From the NCBI GenBank assembly GCA_015099395.1, contig AP024096.1:2604001-2668000 (forward strand): a DNA stretch of 64,000 nucleotides, given 5' to 3'. Positions 33,449-41,826 of the stretch are shown here, piece after piece. Both the position numbers and the translations under genes were made by a program. The stretch comes from Ktedonobacteria bacterium brp13 (GTDB lineage Bacteria; Chloroflexota; Ktedonobacteria; Ktedonobacterales; Ktedonobacteraceae). Position 1 is the stretch's first letter. Each line of letters starts with the position of its first letter. Below the pieces are notes generated by a model that was given only the letters and a program-made list of their open reading frames with translations, was not told the origin of the DNA and did not search any database.

Positions 33449-33510
33449 CAAGAAGACATGTGAGCATACACGCCTGGATACAACGGCGTGTATGCTCACA
33501 TGTCTTCTTG
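33449..33510. terminator. Perfect 26-bp stem-loop between convergent genes
   Basis: CAAGAAGACATGTGAGCATA... at 33449-33474 is exactly complementary to 33485-33510, leaving a 10-base loop (TGGATACAAC). It lies between the converging histidine kinase and tatA genes, so it can act on both strands. No T run follows on either strand, so its mode is uncertain. Confidence 0.65.
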
Positions 33511-33530
33511 CCTACAGCTAGCGCTTACGC

Positions 33531-34001
33531 TTAAGCGTTGAGGGCGCTATTCTGCATGGGAAGAGGATCGAAATCCTCATGTATAGAATGATCAAAGGCT
33601 GTATTCTCGTTCGCTACAGCCTCTGATGCCGCCTGGACCTCGTCCTTACGTACCTTTACAGTGACCGCATCATCTTCCTCGCTCACAGCTTCTGTCACCG
33701 GCGCTGCATACGCTGCGGCGCTCGCAGTAGCAAGATCGGTCGGATCCAGACCCATCTCATGTCGTGCCAGTTCCTCTTTCTTCTCAAGGATCTGCAGCTC
33801 CAACTCTGCCAGATCACGGCGACGCTGCACCATCGCAGCCTCATCAACGTCTTCGCCTTGCATATTAAAACCATCCAGACCCTTCTTAAAGGCGTTGAGA
33901 CCACGCCCAACGTTCCTGGTGATTTCAGGCAATTTCTTTGGCCCAAAGACGATGAGACCGATGACAAACACAACAATAAGTTCCAGTGGATGACCAAACA
34001 T
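33531..34001 (-). CDS. TatA/TatE-like twin-arginine translocase subunit
   Basis: A protein of 156 residues. The short N-terminal membrane helix (LELIVVFVIGLIVFG) and the hinge FGPKKLPEITRNVGRGLNAF then amphipathic helix KKGL are the TatA signature. A long acidic/Ala-rich soluble tail of about 110 residues with DEAAMVQRRRDLAELELQIL extends well beyond usual TatA length. The start at MFGHPLE follows AAAGGGA. No tatC or tatB is nearby. It would form part of the export pore for folded proteins. TatB is the main alternative. Confidence 0.85.
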   Translation of the reverse strand: MFGHPLELIVVFVIGLIVFGPKKLPEITRNVGRGLNAFKKGLDGFNMQGEDVDEAAMVQRRRDLAELELQILEKKEELARHEMGLDPTDLATASAAAYAAPVTEAVSEEDDAVTVKVRKDEVQAASEAVANENTAFDHSIHEDFDPLPMQNSALNA

Positions 34002-34180
34002 TGTGTATCCCTTTCTTTCTTCCAGAATCCAGATATAGGCAAGAGATAGCACAGAGCTTTGCTGTTTCATCACAGCCTGCGGCTAATACAAAAGGCTATA
34101 GACCAACATCCCCCAGGGGCTACTCGCTGGCCCACCTACCCGGTAGTGTTGAAATAAAATCTGGCTCTGCCTTATTCTAC

Positions 34181-34254
34181 TTACTACTTATCCGAAAACC
34201 TGCGTGTGCGGGCACTAGCGACGCCAGTCGCGTTGGGTTTCGGAATAAGATCTT
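34181..34254 (+). repeat. 75-bp palindromic repeat, copy 3
   Basis: TTACTACTTATCCGAAAACC, inner GCGAC-GCCA-GTCGC, then GGGTTTCGGAATAAGATCTT. It lies between the divergent tatA and GNAT genes, so this copy is not next to a stop codon. Confidence 0.85.
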
Positions 34255-34457
34255 CGACTCCTTTTATAGAGATGCATGAGACCAACCATTTGTGACAGCA
34301 AAACAGCAAGTAAAGTTACCCAAATGTCCTCTACTTCCATCTTCTCCAGCAAAAATCGTCTTACTTAACACGGGAGTCTTCATCTTTCATACGCCACACC
34401 CCCGCAATGATAGCGCATAAACGCGAGGGTCCTATAAACACACGACTGGAGTACCGG

Positions 34458-35000
34458 ATGAGTCAAAACGGCGATACAACTCCGATCATCATACGCCCAG
34501 CAACACCAGATGACGCACACAACATTGCAGAGTTGCATATCCGCTCCTGGCAGTGGGCCTACCGTAATCAACTACCCGACGAATATCTGCAACGTATTGC
34601 CAGTAAGCTCGACGCCCGCACCACCGCACATTACAATGCGCTGGCACATCCGTCGGCACACCAACGCCGCTGGATCGCGGAATACAATAACGCTATTGCG
34701 GGCTTCGCTTGTACAAATATCAGCCATGACCCGGATGCAACACCTGAAACAGCCCAGGTCGAAGCGCTCTATCTCGCGCCAGAAGCAGTCGGTAAAGGGA
34801 TCGGGCGCGCCCTCTTCTCCTATACCGTCGATGATCTTCGTCGGCATGGCTATGTGCAAGCAACACTCTGGGTACTGAAAACGAACCAGCGTGCCCGCAA
34901 GTTCTACGAATCCGCTGGTTGGCTCCCCGACGGTCAGGTCAAAGTCGAAGAACGTCCCGGTGCCATTCTACACGAGGTTCGCTATCATATGATGTTCTAG
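34458..35000 (+). CDS. GNAT-family N-acetyltransferase
   Basis: A GNAT protein of 180 residues with the acetyl-CoA motif VEALYLAPEAVGKGIGRALF (V/I-x-x-x-x-Q/R-x-x-G-x-G/A) and the C-terminal strand NQRARKFYESAGW, typical of RimI/PhnO-like enzymes. The start at 34458 (MSQNGD) follows GGAG at seven bases; a reading from 34407 is longer but lacks a site. It converges with another GNAT gene and a stem-loop separates them. Acceptor unknown. Confidence 0.85.
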   Translation: MSQNGDTTPIIIRPATPDDAHNIAELHIRSWQWAYRNQLPDEYLQRIASKLDARTTAHYNALAHPSAHQRRWIAEYNNAIAGFACTNISHDPDATPETAQVEALYLAPEAVGKGIGRALFSYTVDDLRRHGYVQATLWVLKTNQRARKFYESAGWLPDGQVKVEERPGAILHEVRYHMMF

Positions 35001-35030
35001 CCATAGCGACCAACACTCTCGCACCTTTTG

Positions 35031-35066
35031 GCGCGACCATGCTTCCCGCAAGAAGCATGGCCGCGC
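35031..35066. terminator. Bidirectional stem-loop between two GNAT genes
   Basis: GCGCGACCATGCTTC pairs with GAAGCATGGCCGCGC (one mismatch) around a short loop. It sits between converging genes and touches the stop of the minus-strand one. Confidence 0.65.
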
Positions 35067-35563
35067 TACAACATTCGTACCAGATAGATACACTCATCTT
35101 CGATCTCACGCGACTTCCCCTCGCCATCTACCTCAGTCCAACTGATGTGATAGGTATCCAGGCCAACATCTTGATAACCGCGCCGCTCATACAGACCACG
35201 AGCGCGTCGATTCTGGAGCGCCACACTCAGACCAAGGTGGGCATACCCACGGACACGTACAGCCTGTTCCGCCGCCATCATCAAACGAGTGCCTACGCCA
35301 CAACCACGATACGCCGCAACAACGTACAGATCCATCAAGTGAGGACAGCCAGGATAGCACCGCTCTAAAGCCGGTAGCGACTTCCCCTTCCAACGCACCA
35401 TCACAATACCAATTGGCAAACCATCACACCAGGCAATCAGATAGATCAGTATACCTGAACATTGCGAGAGATAACGCTCGTAATGAGCAAACGGCTCTCG
35501 TCTGATCGCTTGATTCAAGAGCAGAAGATTATCTTCCACCAGCGGCTTTACAACAACATCCAT
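35066..35563 (-). CDS. GNAT-family N-acetyltransferase
   Basis: A protein of 165 residues with the GNAT motif LMDLYVVAAYRGCGVGTRLM then EQAV and the C-terminal NRRARGLYERRGYQDVGLDT. The N-terminal substrate part has two Cys. The start at 35563 (MDVVVKPL) follows AAGGAG; a TTG six codons upstream is less likely. It converges with the GNAT gene at 34458 but is only distantly similar. Substrate unknown. Confidence 0.82.
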   Translation of the reverse strand: MDVVVKPLVEDNLLLLNQAIRREPFAHYERYLSQCSGILIYLIAWCDGLPIGIVMVRWKGKSLPALERCYPGCPHLMDLYVVAAYRGCGVGTRLMMAAEQAVRVRGYAHLGLSVALQNRRARGLYERRGYQDVGLDTYHISWTEVDGEGKSREIEDECIYLVRML

Positions 35564-35670
35564 CACACAAACTCCTTGCAATACGCAACATTGCGCAGCA
35601 TTTAAAGTGTTTTACCTCTCTACACAATTGTACTCTGACTGCTTATCTAAAAATCTGAACAGCTATAGCA

Positions 35671-35699
35671 CTGTCACGTTGGTTTTTACAACGTGACAG
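35671..35699 (-). terminator. Terminator after the dehydrogenase gene
   Basis: CTGTCACGTT and AACGTGACAG pair as a perfect 10-bp stem around GGTTTTTAC, about 60 bases after the stop of the minus-strand gene at 35758. Confidence 0.55.
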
Positions 35700-35757
35700 G
35701 AGAAGTCGAGTAAGGTAGTAACAAAAACGAAACAATTACAACAATCTGTGTAACAAT

Positions 35758-36648
35758 TTATTTGCCCAGGCCAGCATCACGATCGATACCGCGCGTCAGC
35801 TCCATCCAGTCACGCTCACCATTCCCATTCGCGATCTCTCCCAGCATGCGATTATGCAGATGGCTCGCAAAAGGTACCGGTACCTGTGACTGCTTGGCTT
35901 GGTCTAGCAGTAGATCCACATCTTTCAACCCCAGCTTGAGCATAAAACCGACCTCATCAAAACTACGCTCAGCAATCTTTGTACCATAGTTTTTATAGAT
36001 CGGACTGGAAAACAATGTCTGGCTAAACATATCAATAACCGAACGACGCTGAATGCCGTTTTTTTCAGCGATGGCAAAGACCTCACCCAGAGACTCCATC
36101 GCCGACGCGATCAAAAAGTTGCCACTGATCTTGACAATATTCGCCTTGTAAGGCTCGTGCCCAAAGTCGTAGATGCCCTGTCCCAACACTTCTAAAATTG
36201 CATATACACGCTTTTTAGCGGCTGCCTCACCAGCTACAGCTATCCACAATTGACTGGCTGCCGCGGCTTCCGGACGGCCAAAGACCGGTGCAGAGATGTA
36301 TGTACTATGATGCGCTGCATGAAGTTCAGTCAGCTTCTGCGATAGAGACGGCGAGACAGTACTCATAGAAAGATGGATACCACCCGCATCTAGCGACGCC
36401 AACAATCCATCGTAACCCAGCGTAACTGCCTCTAGCGCCTCATCATTCGCGACCATCGTTATCACGATACCACCGACTTTTGCCGCATCGCGTGGTCGAT
36501 CAGCTCTCACTGCGCCAGCAAGCACCAGTGGCTCAGTTTTCTTCACATCTCGATTATAAACACTGAGCAGATAGCCAGCTTTTAAGAGATTTGCGGCCAT
36601 CGGCCGTCCCATACTTCCTAATCCAATAAAGCCTAATCGTTCACTCAT
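35758..36648 (-). CDS. 3-hydroxyisobutyrate dehydrogenase-family oxidoreductase
   Basis: A beta-hydroxyacid dehydrogenase-type enzyme of 296 residues. NAD(P) motif FIGLGSMGRPMAANLLKAGY is at about 6-25. The substrate-binding SMSTVSPSLSQKL and the catalytic-Lys helix NIVKISGNFLIASAMESLGE are the two family signatures. GHEPYKANIVKI matches the glyoxylate/succinic-semialdehyde reductase subgroup, so reduction of a small oxo-acid is possible. The start follows AAGGAG. It is the last gene before a 75-bp repeat and a stem-loop upstream. Confidence 0.85.
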   Translation of the reverse strand: MSERLGFIGLGSMGRPMAANLLKAGYLLSVYNRDVKKTEPLVLAGAVRADRPRDAAKVGGIVITMVANDEALEAVTLGYDGLLASLDAGGIHLSMSTVSPSLSQKLTELHAAHHSTYISAPVFGRPEAAAASQLWIAVAGEAAAKKRVYAILEVLGQGIYDFGHEPYKANIVKISGNFLIASAMESLGEVFAIAEKNGIQRRSVIDMFSQTLFSSPIYKNYGTKIAERSFDEVGFMLKLGLKDVDLLLDQAKQSQVPVPFASHLHNRMLGEIANGNGERDWMELTRGIDRDAGLGK

Positions 36649-36728
36649 CGTATAAACACTCCTTCTTAAATTGTTCTTACCTATTTATCACGGTTCTTTA
36701 CTGTAAGTGAAGACAGGCAGAAAACAAA

Positions 36729-36771
36729 AAGCGGGAGGACGATAGGTAGAAGCTACCAGTCTCTCCCGCTT
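36729..36771 (-). terminator. Terminator after the DUF4190 gene
   Basis: AAGCGGGAG pairs with CTCCCGCTT, with an inner GGTAG/CTACC stem in the loop and A/T runs outside. It lies about 90 bases downstream of the DUF4190 stop. Confidence 0.65.
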
Positions 36772-36791
36772 GCCAATCGGATAGTTACCGC

Positions 36792-36866
36792 TTACTACTT
36801 ATCCGAAAACCTGCGTGTGCGAGCACTAGCGACGCCAGTCGCGTTGGGTTTCGGAATAAGATCTTA
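36792..36866 (+). repeat. 75-bp palindromic repeat, copy 4
   Basis: Almost identical to copy 3 (one base change in the variable part). Its terminal AAGATCTTA overlaps the stop codon of the DUF4190 gene. Confidence 0.85.
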
Positions 36867-37568
36867 ATTGAACATTAGAATAAGAAGAATAAAAAATATA
36901 CCTATCGCACCCAGCACAATACCTGCAATAGATTTACCTTTACCACCAATGCCAGGATAGCGCTTCGCGATATTTAAGCCTTGAATACCATAGATAATCG
37001 CAAATACGCCGCTAGCGCCAATGAAAGCACCATATGAACTAAACAGCGAGATGCCGCTAATAACGAACGCAATGATGCCATAAACTAATGATCGTGTCGC
37101 GCGACTATTTTTCATCTGCCCATAGGGAGATGGCCCCGGTGGCGGATACATTCCCTGTTGCTGATATCCCTGCCCCGGATAGGGCGGATAACCAGCCTGT
37201 GGACCGCCGGGCGGTGGATACGCTCCCTGTCCCTGTGGGTACGGCGGTGGTGGATACGCTCCCTGTCCCTGTGGGTACGGCGGTGGTGGATACGCTCCCT
37301 GTCCCTGTGGGTACGGCGGTGGCGGATACGCTCCCTGTCCCTGTGGATACGGCGGTGGATATGGTGTACCACCCTGCGGGTACGGCGGTGGGTACGCTCC
37401 ATTGTTCGGGGACGAATACGCATCACCCGAGGTCGGTGGATAGACACTATCGTTAGGAGCAGATTTGGGTGCATCACTCGACGTCGGTGGATACACGCTC
37501 TCTTTCGGCTTTGCGTAGACAGTCTCATCTGAATCAGATGGATAGGGATCGGAAGGGGAAAATGCCAT
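36864..37568 (-). CDS. DUF4190 membrane protein with Pro/Tyr-rich tandem repeats
   Basis: A 234-residue protein. The first 145 residues are low-complexity, with tandem 12-residue units GQGAYPPPPYPQ (36-bp nucleotide repeats at about 37200-37350). The C-terminal 85 residues have two membrane helices (SLVYGIIAFVISGISLFSSY, IAGIVLGAIGIFFILLILMF) in the DUF4190 pattern. A cytoplasmic Pro-rich arm tethered to the membrane is the likely layout. The last residues overlap a 75-bp repeat. The start follows AGAGGTG. Function unknown. Confidence 0.75.
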   Translation of the reverse strand: MAFSPSDPYPSDSDETVYAKPKESVYPPTSSDAPKSAPNDSVYPPTSGDAYSSPNNGAYPPPYPQGGTPYPPPYPQGQGAYPPPPYPQGQGAYPPPPYPQGQGAYPPPPYPQGQGAYPPPGGPQAGYPPYPGQGYQQQGMYPPPGPSPYGQMKNSRATRSLVYGIIAFVISGISLFSSYGAFIGASGVFAIIYGIQGLNIAKRYPGIGGKGKSIAGIVLGAIGIFFILLILMFN

Positions 37569-37807
37569 TCAGCACCTCTTCATACATACATGGCTCTACA
37601 TGCCCACACAAAACACATAGAACAGTTACATACATCAATATAAGGAATAAGGAAAATAAATTATTTACCTGTGCGATGAATAATGCAAGGGTAGCACACA
37701 TAAAGATCGCTGTCAATGCGATCTTCGGTTCTAGTATTCTCTCGTTCCATTACCCCGCAACGAGCTCTATAGAGCTATTCTCATGATGCTGCTCAAAAAC
37801 GGTAATG

Positions 37808-37855
37808 AAAACGGATTGATACACTATACACGATGTTATAGTAACAATCCGTTTT
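37808..37855 (-). terminator. Terminator after the glycosyltransferase gene
   Basis: AAAACGGATTG and CAATCCGTTTT pair perfectly (11 bp) with an inner ACTATA/TATAGT stem. It is about 45 bases after the stop. The rest of the 37569-37900 gap holds nothing recognised. Confidence 0.65.
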
Positions 37856-37900
37856 TGTTACTGCTTGTCTATTTTCTTGTGCCAGAACGTGAGTCGCTAC

Positions 37901-39172
37901 TTAATGTTTCTGTGCATACTCTATTAACTTATCCGTAGCCCCTTTATAGCCACCACAGTTCCGTATCTCCTGCTGCATCGCGCGCACATGCTCATGGATC
38001 GCCTCATTCTCCTTCACATGCGCAACGGCACTACGCAGCGCGTCAACCGATACATTATCACGTGCCAGCATAATCCCCAGACCAAGCTCCTCTACTCTGT
38101 GCGCGGTCATATCTTGCTCTATCATTTGTGGAATCACGACGAGCGGCACACCATTGTACAAGCCTTCCATTGTACTATTCATACCACCATGACTGATAAA
38201 GACGCTGACATGCGGCAAGATTTCAAGCTGCGGGACATGTGGACGGGCGATGAAATTGTCAGGCAGCGGGTCCAGGGCGGCAGGATCGATCCGCTGGCCA
38301 TAGGCGATAACGACCTGTTGGGGGCTATCCTTGAAGGCTGCGATACAGGTATTGAAGAAATCTACCTGATTATTGAAGGCCGTGCCAAGTGAGATATACA
38401 ATACATCTTTCCCACTTAGACGCTCCAGCGGAAAACCATAGCCATCAAAGCGCGTATGAATCGAAGGACCGGCAAAGTAATACCGCTCGTCCAATTGAGT
38501 ATCGCCTGGCTGGAAGGAGAGGGGAATAAAGGAGATCATAAGATCCTCTTCGCGATTAAAAAAGAGGTCTCGCAACTTCATGGGAGGAAGATTATAGCGC
38601 CTGTACACCGCCTCAATCTGTTCATCGGCTTGAGCGAAAAAAGCAGGAGAAATGTTCATCCCTGAAAGACCCGCCCCGGTCCTTACCATGCTCGGAGCCC
38701 CTGGCTCTCCTGGCTCTCCTGGCTCTACGCGCGCTCCTGGTCGCTCCTGTCCATTTCCACCAAACACATTCGTAAATTTCGACATCTCACGCATATTCAG
38801 ATAGGTCGGGCTCATCAGCACGGCTCGTATATCGAGAATCTGGGCCAGGATCTTGCCCCAGAAACACATCATATCGTAGACCAGGACGTCGGCCTGTTCA
38901 GCACGGATAGGCTCAAGCAAGGAGTCGACAACGTCACCACTTATCGAGGCCAGAAACAATGGAAGGGGCAGCTTCGGTGCTGCCATAAACTCCTTTATTT
39001 GTTGCAATTCATAGGCACGAAACTCTGCACCGGTCGCTTCAATCACCGCACGAAAATCTTCGCTCAAGTAATACACAACCTGCTCACCACGTGCTACAAG
39101 CTCCTGTACGACCGCCAGCGTGGGATTCACATGCCCATGCGCAGGCACATTCATGAATAGATATTTTGACAT
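37901..39172 (-). CDS. UGT/MGT-type glycosyltransferase
   Basis: A GT1-family glycosyltransferase of 423 residues with a GT-B fold. The N-terminal acceptor domain starts MSKYLFMNVPAHGHVNPTLA. The C-terminal nucleotide-sugar domain holds the signature HVSVFISHGGMNSTMEGLYN then GVPLVVIPQMIEQDMTAHRV. It resembles macrolide and MGT glycosyltransferases that modify small lipophilic molecules. A short collagen-like EPGEPGEPGAPS run lies at about 151-163 in a loop. The start follows GAGGGA. Acceptor unknown. Confidence 0.85.
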   Translation of the reverse strand: MSKYLFMNVPAHGHVNPTLAVVQELVARGEQVVYYLSEDFRAVIEATGAEFRAYELQQIKEFMAAPKLPLPLFLASISGDVVDSLLEPIRAEQADVLVYDMMCFWGKILAQILDIRAVLMSPTYLNMREMSKFTNVFGGNGQERPGARVEPGEPGEPGAPSMVRTGAGLSGMNISPAFFAQADEQIEAVYRRYNLPPMKLRDLFFNREEDLMISFIPLSFQPGDTQLDERYYFAGPSIHTRFDGYGFPLERLSGKDVLYISLGTAFNNQVDFFNTCIAAFKDSPQQVVIAYGQRIDPAALDPLPDNFIARPHVPQLEILPHVSVFISHGGMNSTMEGLYNGVPLVVIPQMIEQDMTAHRVEELGLGIMLARDNVSVDALRSAVAHVKENEAIHEHVRAMQQEIRNCGGYKGATDKLIEYAQKH

Positions 39173-39234
39173 TTTATTCCCTCAATGGATAATGCGCTTA
39201 AATCGGGGCGATACAACATTCCCCTATGTACCAT

Positions 39235-39278
39235 AACACCTCTGAACAACTGGTATCAACCAGCCATCCAGAGGTGTT
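39235..39278 (-). terminator. Terminator after the glutaredoxin gene
   Basis: AACACCTCTG and CAGAGGTGTT pair perfectly, with an inner CTGGT/ACCAG stem. It is about 65 bases after the glutaredoxin stop and also upstream of the glycosyltransferase start. Confidence 0.6.
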
Positions 39279-39341
39279 CTTATCCGTTCCATAAAGGAAA
39301 GATTGTTTCAATTGTTTAGTTTGTGTGTATAACTATTCGTA

Positions 39342-39608
39342 TCAGGCTTGATGTGCCAATTCAGGAAACTTCGCAGCCAGATCACGGGCCTTTGGCTCAA
39401 CCAGAATCGAGCCATCGGGAAAGAGAATGGTCGGGACTGTACGCCGCCCATTATTTACCTGCACGACATATTCAGCGGCCTGCTCGTCTTGCTCGATATC
39501 AATATTTTCATAGGCGATATTGTGCGCATCAAACCAGCGTTTCGCGGAACGGCAATCGCTACACCAGGATGTGCTATACATCCGAATAGTCTTCTCATTC
39601 TCAGCCAT
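39342..39608 (-). CDS. Glutaredoxin-like protein (mycoredoxin/NrdH type)
   Basis: An 88-residue thioredoxin-fold protein with a redox-active CxxC at C16-C19 (WCSDC), the cis-Pro motif RRTVPTILFPDGS, and a GSx-like C-terminal helix. The short length and SWCSDC motif fit mycoredoxin-like proteins that use mycothiol or related low-mass thiols. The start follows AGAGG. It is next to the flavoprotein gene at 39703, 94 bases apart on the same strand. Confidence 0.85.
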   Translation of the reverse strand: MAENEKTIRMYSTSWCSDCRSAKRWFDAHNIAYENIDIEQDEQAAEYVVQVNNGRRTVPTILFPDGSILVEPKARDLAAKFPELAHQA

Positions 39609-39702
39609 TATCGGTACCTCTTCTCAATCTTTGTTGCTTATAGCATAGAACACATTACTCATTGTTCCCCAACTATGCTTATAAACAAAATGGAGTGCGT
39701 AT

Positions 39703-40947
39703 TTATTCAACTCCGGCGGCGGCCGGTTTGTTGATGCGCTCAAGCATCAGATCCAGAAAACGTTTGCCCCCGCTAGCAACCAGCGAAGGGTTACGCGCCA
39801 GGATACCCATGACCAGGCTGGCTGAGTAATCTCCACGTAAGAGTTGGGCCGCCTGCATAGGCGTCAGGCGCTTCAGCAGGTCCAGCCCGCTATCCCACTG
39901 CGCATCGGTATAGGCGGCAATACGCTTGTTGATCATATAGGAGATATCCATATCACGTCCAAAGCGCGTACGCCAGCGACGATCAAAGGTACGCAACTGC
40001 CCGACTGAGGTATCTCCGCGCTTGATAGCGTCGGCGGCGACATCACCAGCCATCTGACCCGAGTAGATGGCGAAGCGAATACCTTCACCGACCAGCGTCG
40101 AACCATGGCCACCAGCATCGCCCGCCAGGATCAGGCCATCGCGGGTAAAGTTGTCTACGACGCCCTCAGAGGGGAAGAGACCGGTATGATATTCCAGCGG
40201 ACTCGCACCCTTGAAGCGCGTAGCGAGCTGCGGGATATCACGCATGACGCTATCGAGATACGAACGGGCATCGTTCTCGCTATCCGGATGAATTACGCCG
40301 ACACCCAGACGGACACGACCATTGCCACGTGGAAAGGCCCAGGCATAGCCGTTGGGCGCATAGGCGCTACCCATAATCAGGAACAGCTCGTCCTGTGGAT
40401 AGTTCGGCGCGTACATATCATATTCAGCACCAAAGCCATAGCGATGGAAGGCTTGCCCCATCTCGGTACGCACACCGATATGGCGGGAGAAGCCCGAAGC
40501 ATCGATGGTGACGTCGGCCTGCACGTTGATACGCTCGCTCACATGCGTCTTGGCAGTGACGCCGGTAATGCGCCCCTGCTCGGTTAAGACCTGCTCTACG
40601 GTATGCCGCACACGTAGCTCAGCGCCAGCCGCGACAGCACGCGCCGCGAGATGCTGATAAAGGCCACGAATATCAACGACACAGCAGACATCCGTTGTGT
40701 ACTGGAAGTTGACTTCGCGATGTGGTGACAGGAAAAAGATATTGCGCACCGGATGATACAGGTGGGCAGGGATATTGAGCGCCTGCATATCCTTGACCCA
40801 GGTCCCGCCACTGGTATGAATAGGGTACCCAATCTCGTTTTGACGCTCTAAAATGAGGGTTCGCGCTCCCTGGCGCGCCGCTGCTTCACCCGCAGCCAAT
40901 CCAGCCGGGCCTCCACCAACGACGAGAACTTGATACTTGTCTGACAT
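39703..40947 (-). CDS. Geranylgeranyl-reductase-family FAD oxidoreductase
   Basis: A flavoprotein of 414 residues in the geranylgeranyl reductase/digeranylgeranylglycerophospholipid reductase family. The FAD motif VVGGGPAGLAAGEAAARQG is at about 9-27, and GLILAGDAGGHGSTLVGEGI followed by RFAIYSG is the second FAD motif. These enzymes reduce isoprenoid double bonds or hydroxylate. Likely roles are menaquinone or polyprenol saturation or pigment metabolism; the sequence cannot decide. The start follows AAGGA. No partner genes nearby except the glutaredoxin. Confidence 0.8.
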   Translation of the reverse strand: MSDKYQVLVVGGGPAGLAAGEAAARQGARTLILERQNEIGYPIHTSGGTWVKDMQALNIPAHLYHPVRNIFFLSPHREVNFQYTTDVCCVVDIRGLYQHLAARAVAAGAELRVRHTVEQVLTEQGRITGVTAKTHVSERINVQADVTIDASGFSRHIGVRTEMGQAFHRYGFGAEYDMYAPNYPQDELFLIMGSAYAPNGYAWAFPRGNGRVRLGVGVIHPDSENDARSYLDSVMRDIPQLATRFKGASPLEYHTGLFPSEGVVDNFTRDGLILAGDAGGHGSTLVGEGIRFAIYSGQMAGDVAADAIKRGDTSVGQLRTFDRRWRTRFGRDMDISYMINKRIAAYTDAQWDSGLDLLKRLTPMQAAQLLRGDYSASLVMGILARNPSLVASGGKRFLDLMLERINKPAAAGVE

Positions 40948-41010
40948 GAACGTCCTTCTTTAGCGAAATAAGACTGTGCTTGCGCATTGTACGCATCCCC
41001 TACGAGGAGA

Positions 41011-41037
41011 TCGAGAGCTACCAGAGGTCGCTCTCGA
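41011..41037 (-). terminator. Terminator after the four-helix membrane protein gene
   Basis: TCGAGAGC and GCTCTCGA pair perfectly around TACCAGAGGTC, about 80 bases after the stop of the gene at 41116. No strong T run. Confidence 0.45.
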
Positions 41038-41115
41038 ACAAAGGGACACGGATTCGTGTGTGTGTTTCTATCAAATTAGTATAGTGGAACAGCGAAAACG
41101 GCGCAAGGGGCCCGG

Positions 41116-41772
41116 CTACTCGTCTTCACCCCTGTACGTCTCAGGGTCGTTGCTCTGTACCTCGTCCACTGTAGTAGGGACGCGTATCTCGCCCAGCATC
41201 AGGTAATGTGCCAGCCTGGTAGCACTCTCCTGACGCGCACGCTCACCGGCTCGCGGTAACACAAATAGTGCAATAAAGCTAATCATCAAACCAAAGACAG
41301 CATAGCCCCAACCATCCAGGGCACTCGGTCCAAATAAAAGCAAGATACAGCTACCAACCAGTACAAAGACAAGACTTGCGCTAAACAGAATCACCCGACT
41401 CGTCCGACGATACCCCCAGGGAAGCCGTCCCTGCGCCTCCCGGAAGAGTCGCCGCCGCTCTTGCTGCCGAAAACGTGGCACCTCCCGGCTATCTACCATC
41501 CTCCGCGTCACACTTAAGAAATAGATGCCGAGCACGATCATTACTAGCGAGGCAAGCACCAGAAAGCAGAGCACGCCCAGGTTGATTATTGAATAGACAG
41601 TATACTGCGGGATCTTTTTGACCACAAGCAAGCCAAAGAGTACGATGCTCGCCGCCAGAAAGATACTGGTCCCGCTCACTAACAGCACTCGTGAATGTCG
41701 GCGGTACGCATAATGGCGCTGCAACATCGTTTGCCGATACATTTCAGTCTCCGAATCGGGCGAGCCATGCAT
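41116..41772 (-). CDS. Hypothetical four-helix membrane protein
   Basis: A 218-residue protein with four predicted helices in two pairs (LVSGTSIFLAASIVLFGLLV, LVLASLVMIVLGIYFLSV; RVILFSASLVFVLVGSCILL, AVFGLMISFIALFVLP), with basic Arg-rich loops between. The halves look alike (RRHSRVLLVSGTS versus RRTSRVILFSAS), so it arose by internal duplication. No known domain. It lies 54 bases downstream of the epimerase gene on the same strand, possibly in one operon. Confidence 0.6.
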   Translation of the reverse strand: MHGSPDSETEMYRQTMLQRHYAYRRHSRVLLVSGTSIFLAASIVLFGLLVVKKIPQYTVYSIINLGVLCFLVLASLVMIVLGIYFLSVTRRMVDSREVPRFRQQERRRLFREAQGRLPWGYRRTSRVILFSASLVFVLVGSCILLLFGPSALDGWGYAVFGLMISFIALFVLPRAGERARQESATRLAHYLMLGEIRVPTTVDEVQSNDPETYRGEDE

Positions 41773-41826
41773 GGAAACCTACTCCATTTCTGCATTCAAG
41801 AATATATATAACCATTTTTCTACATA

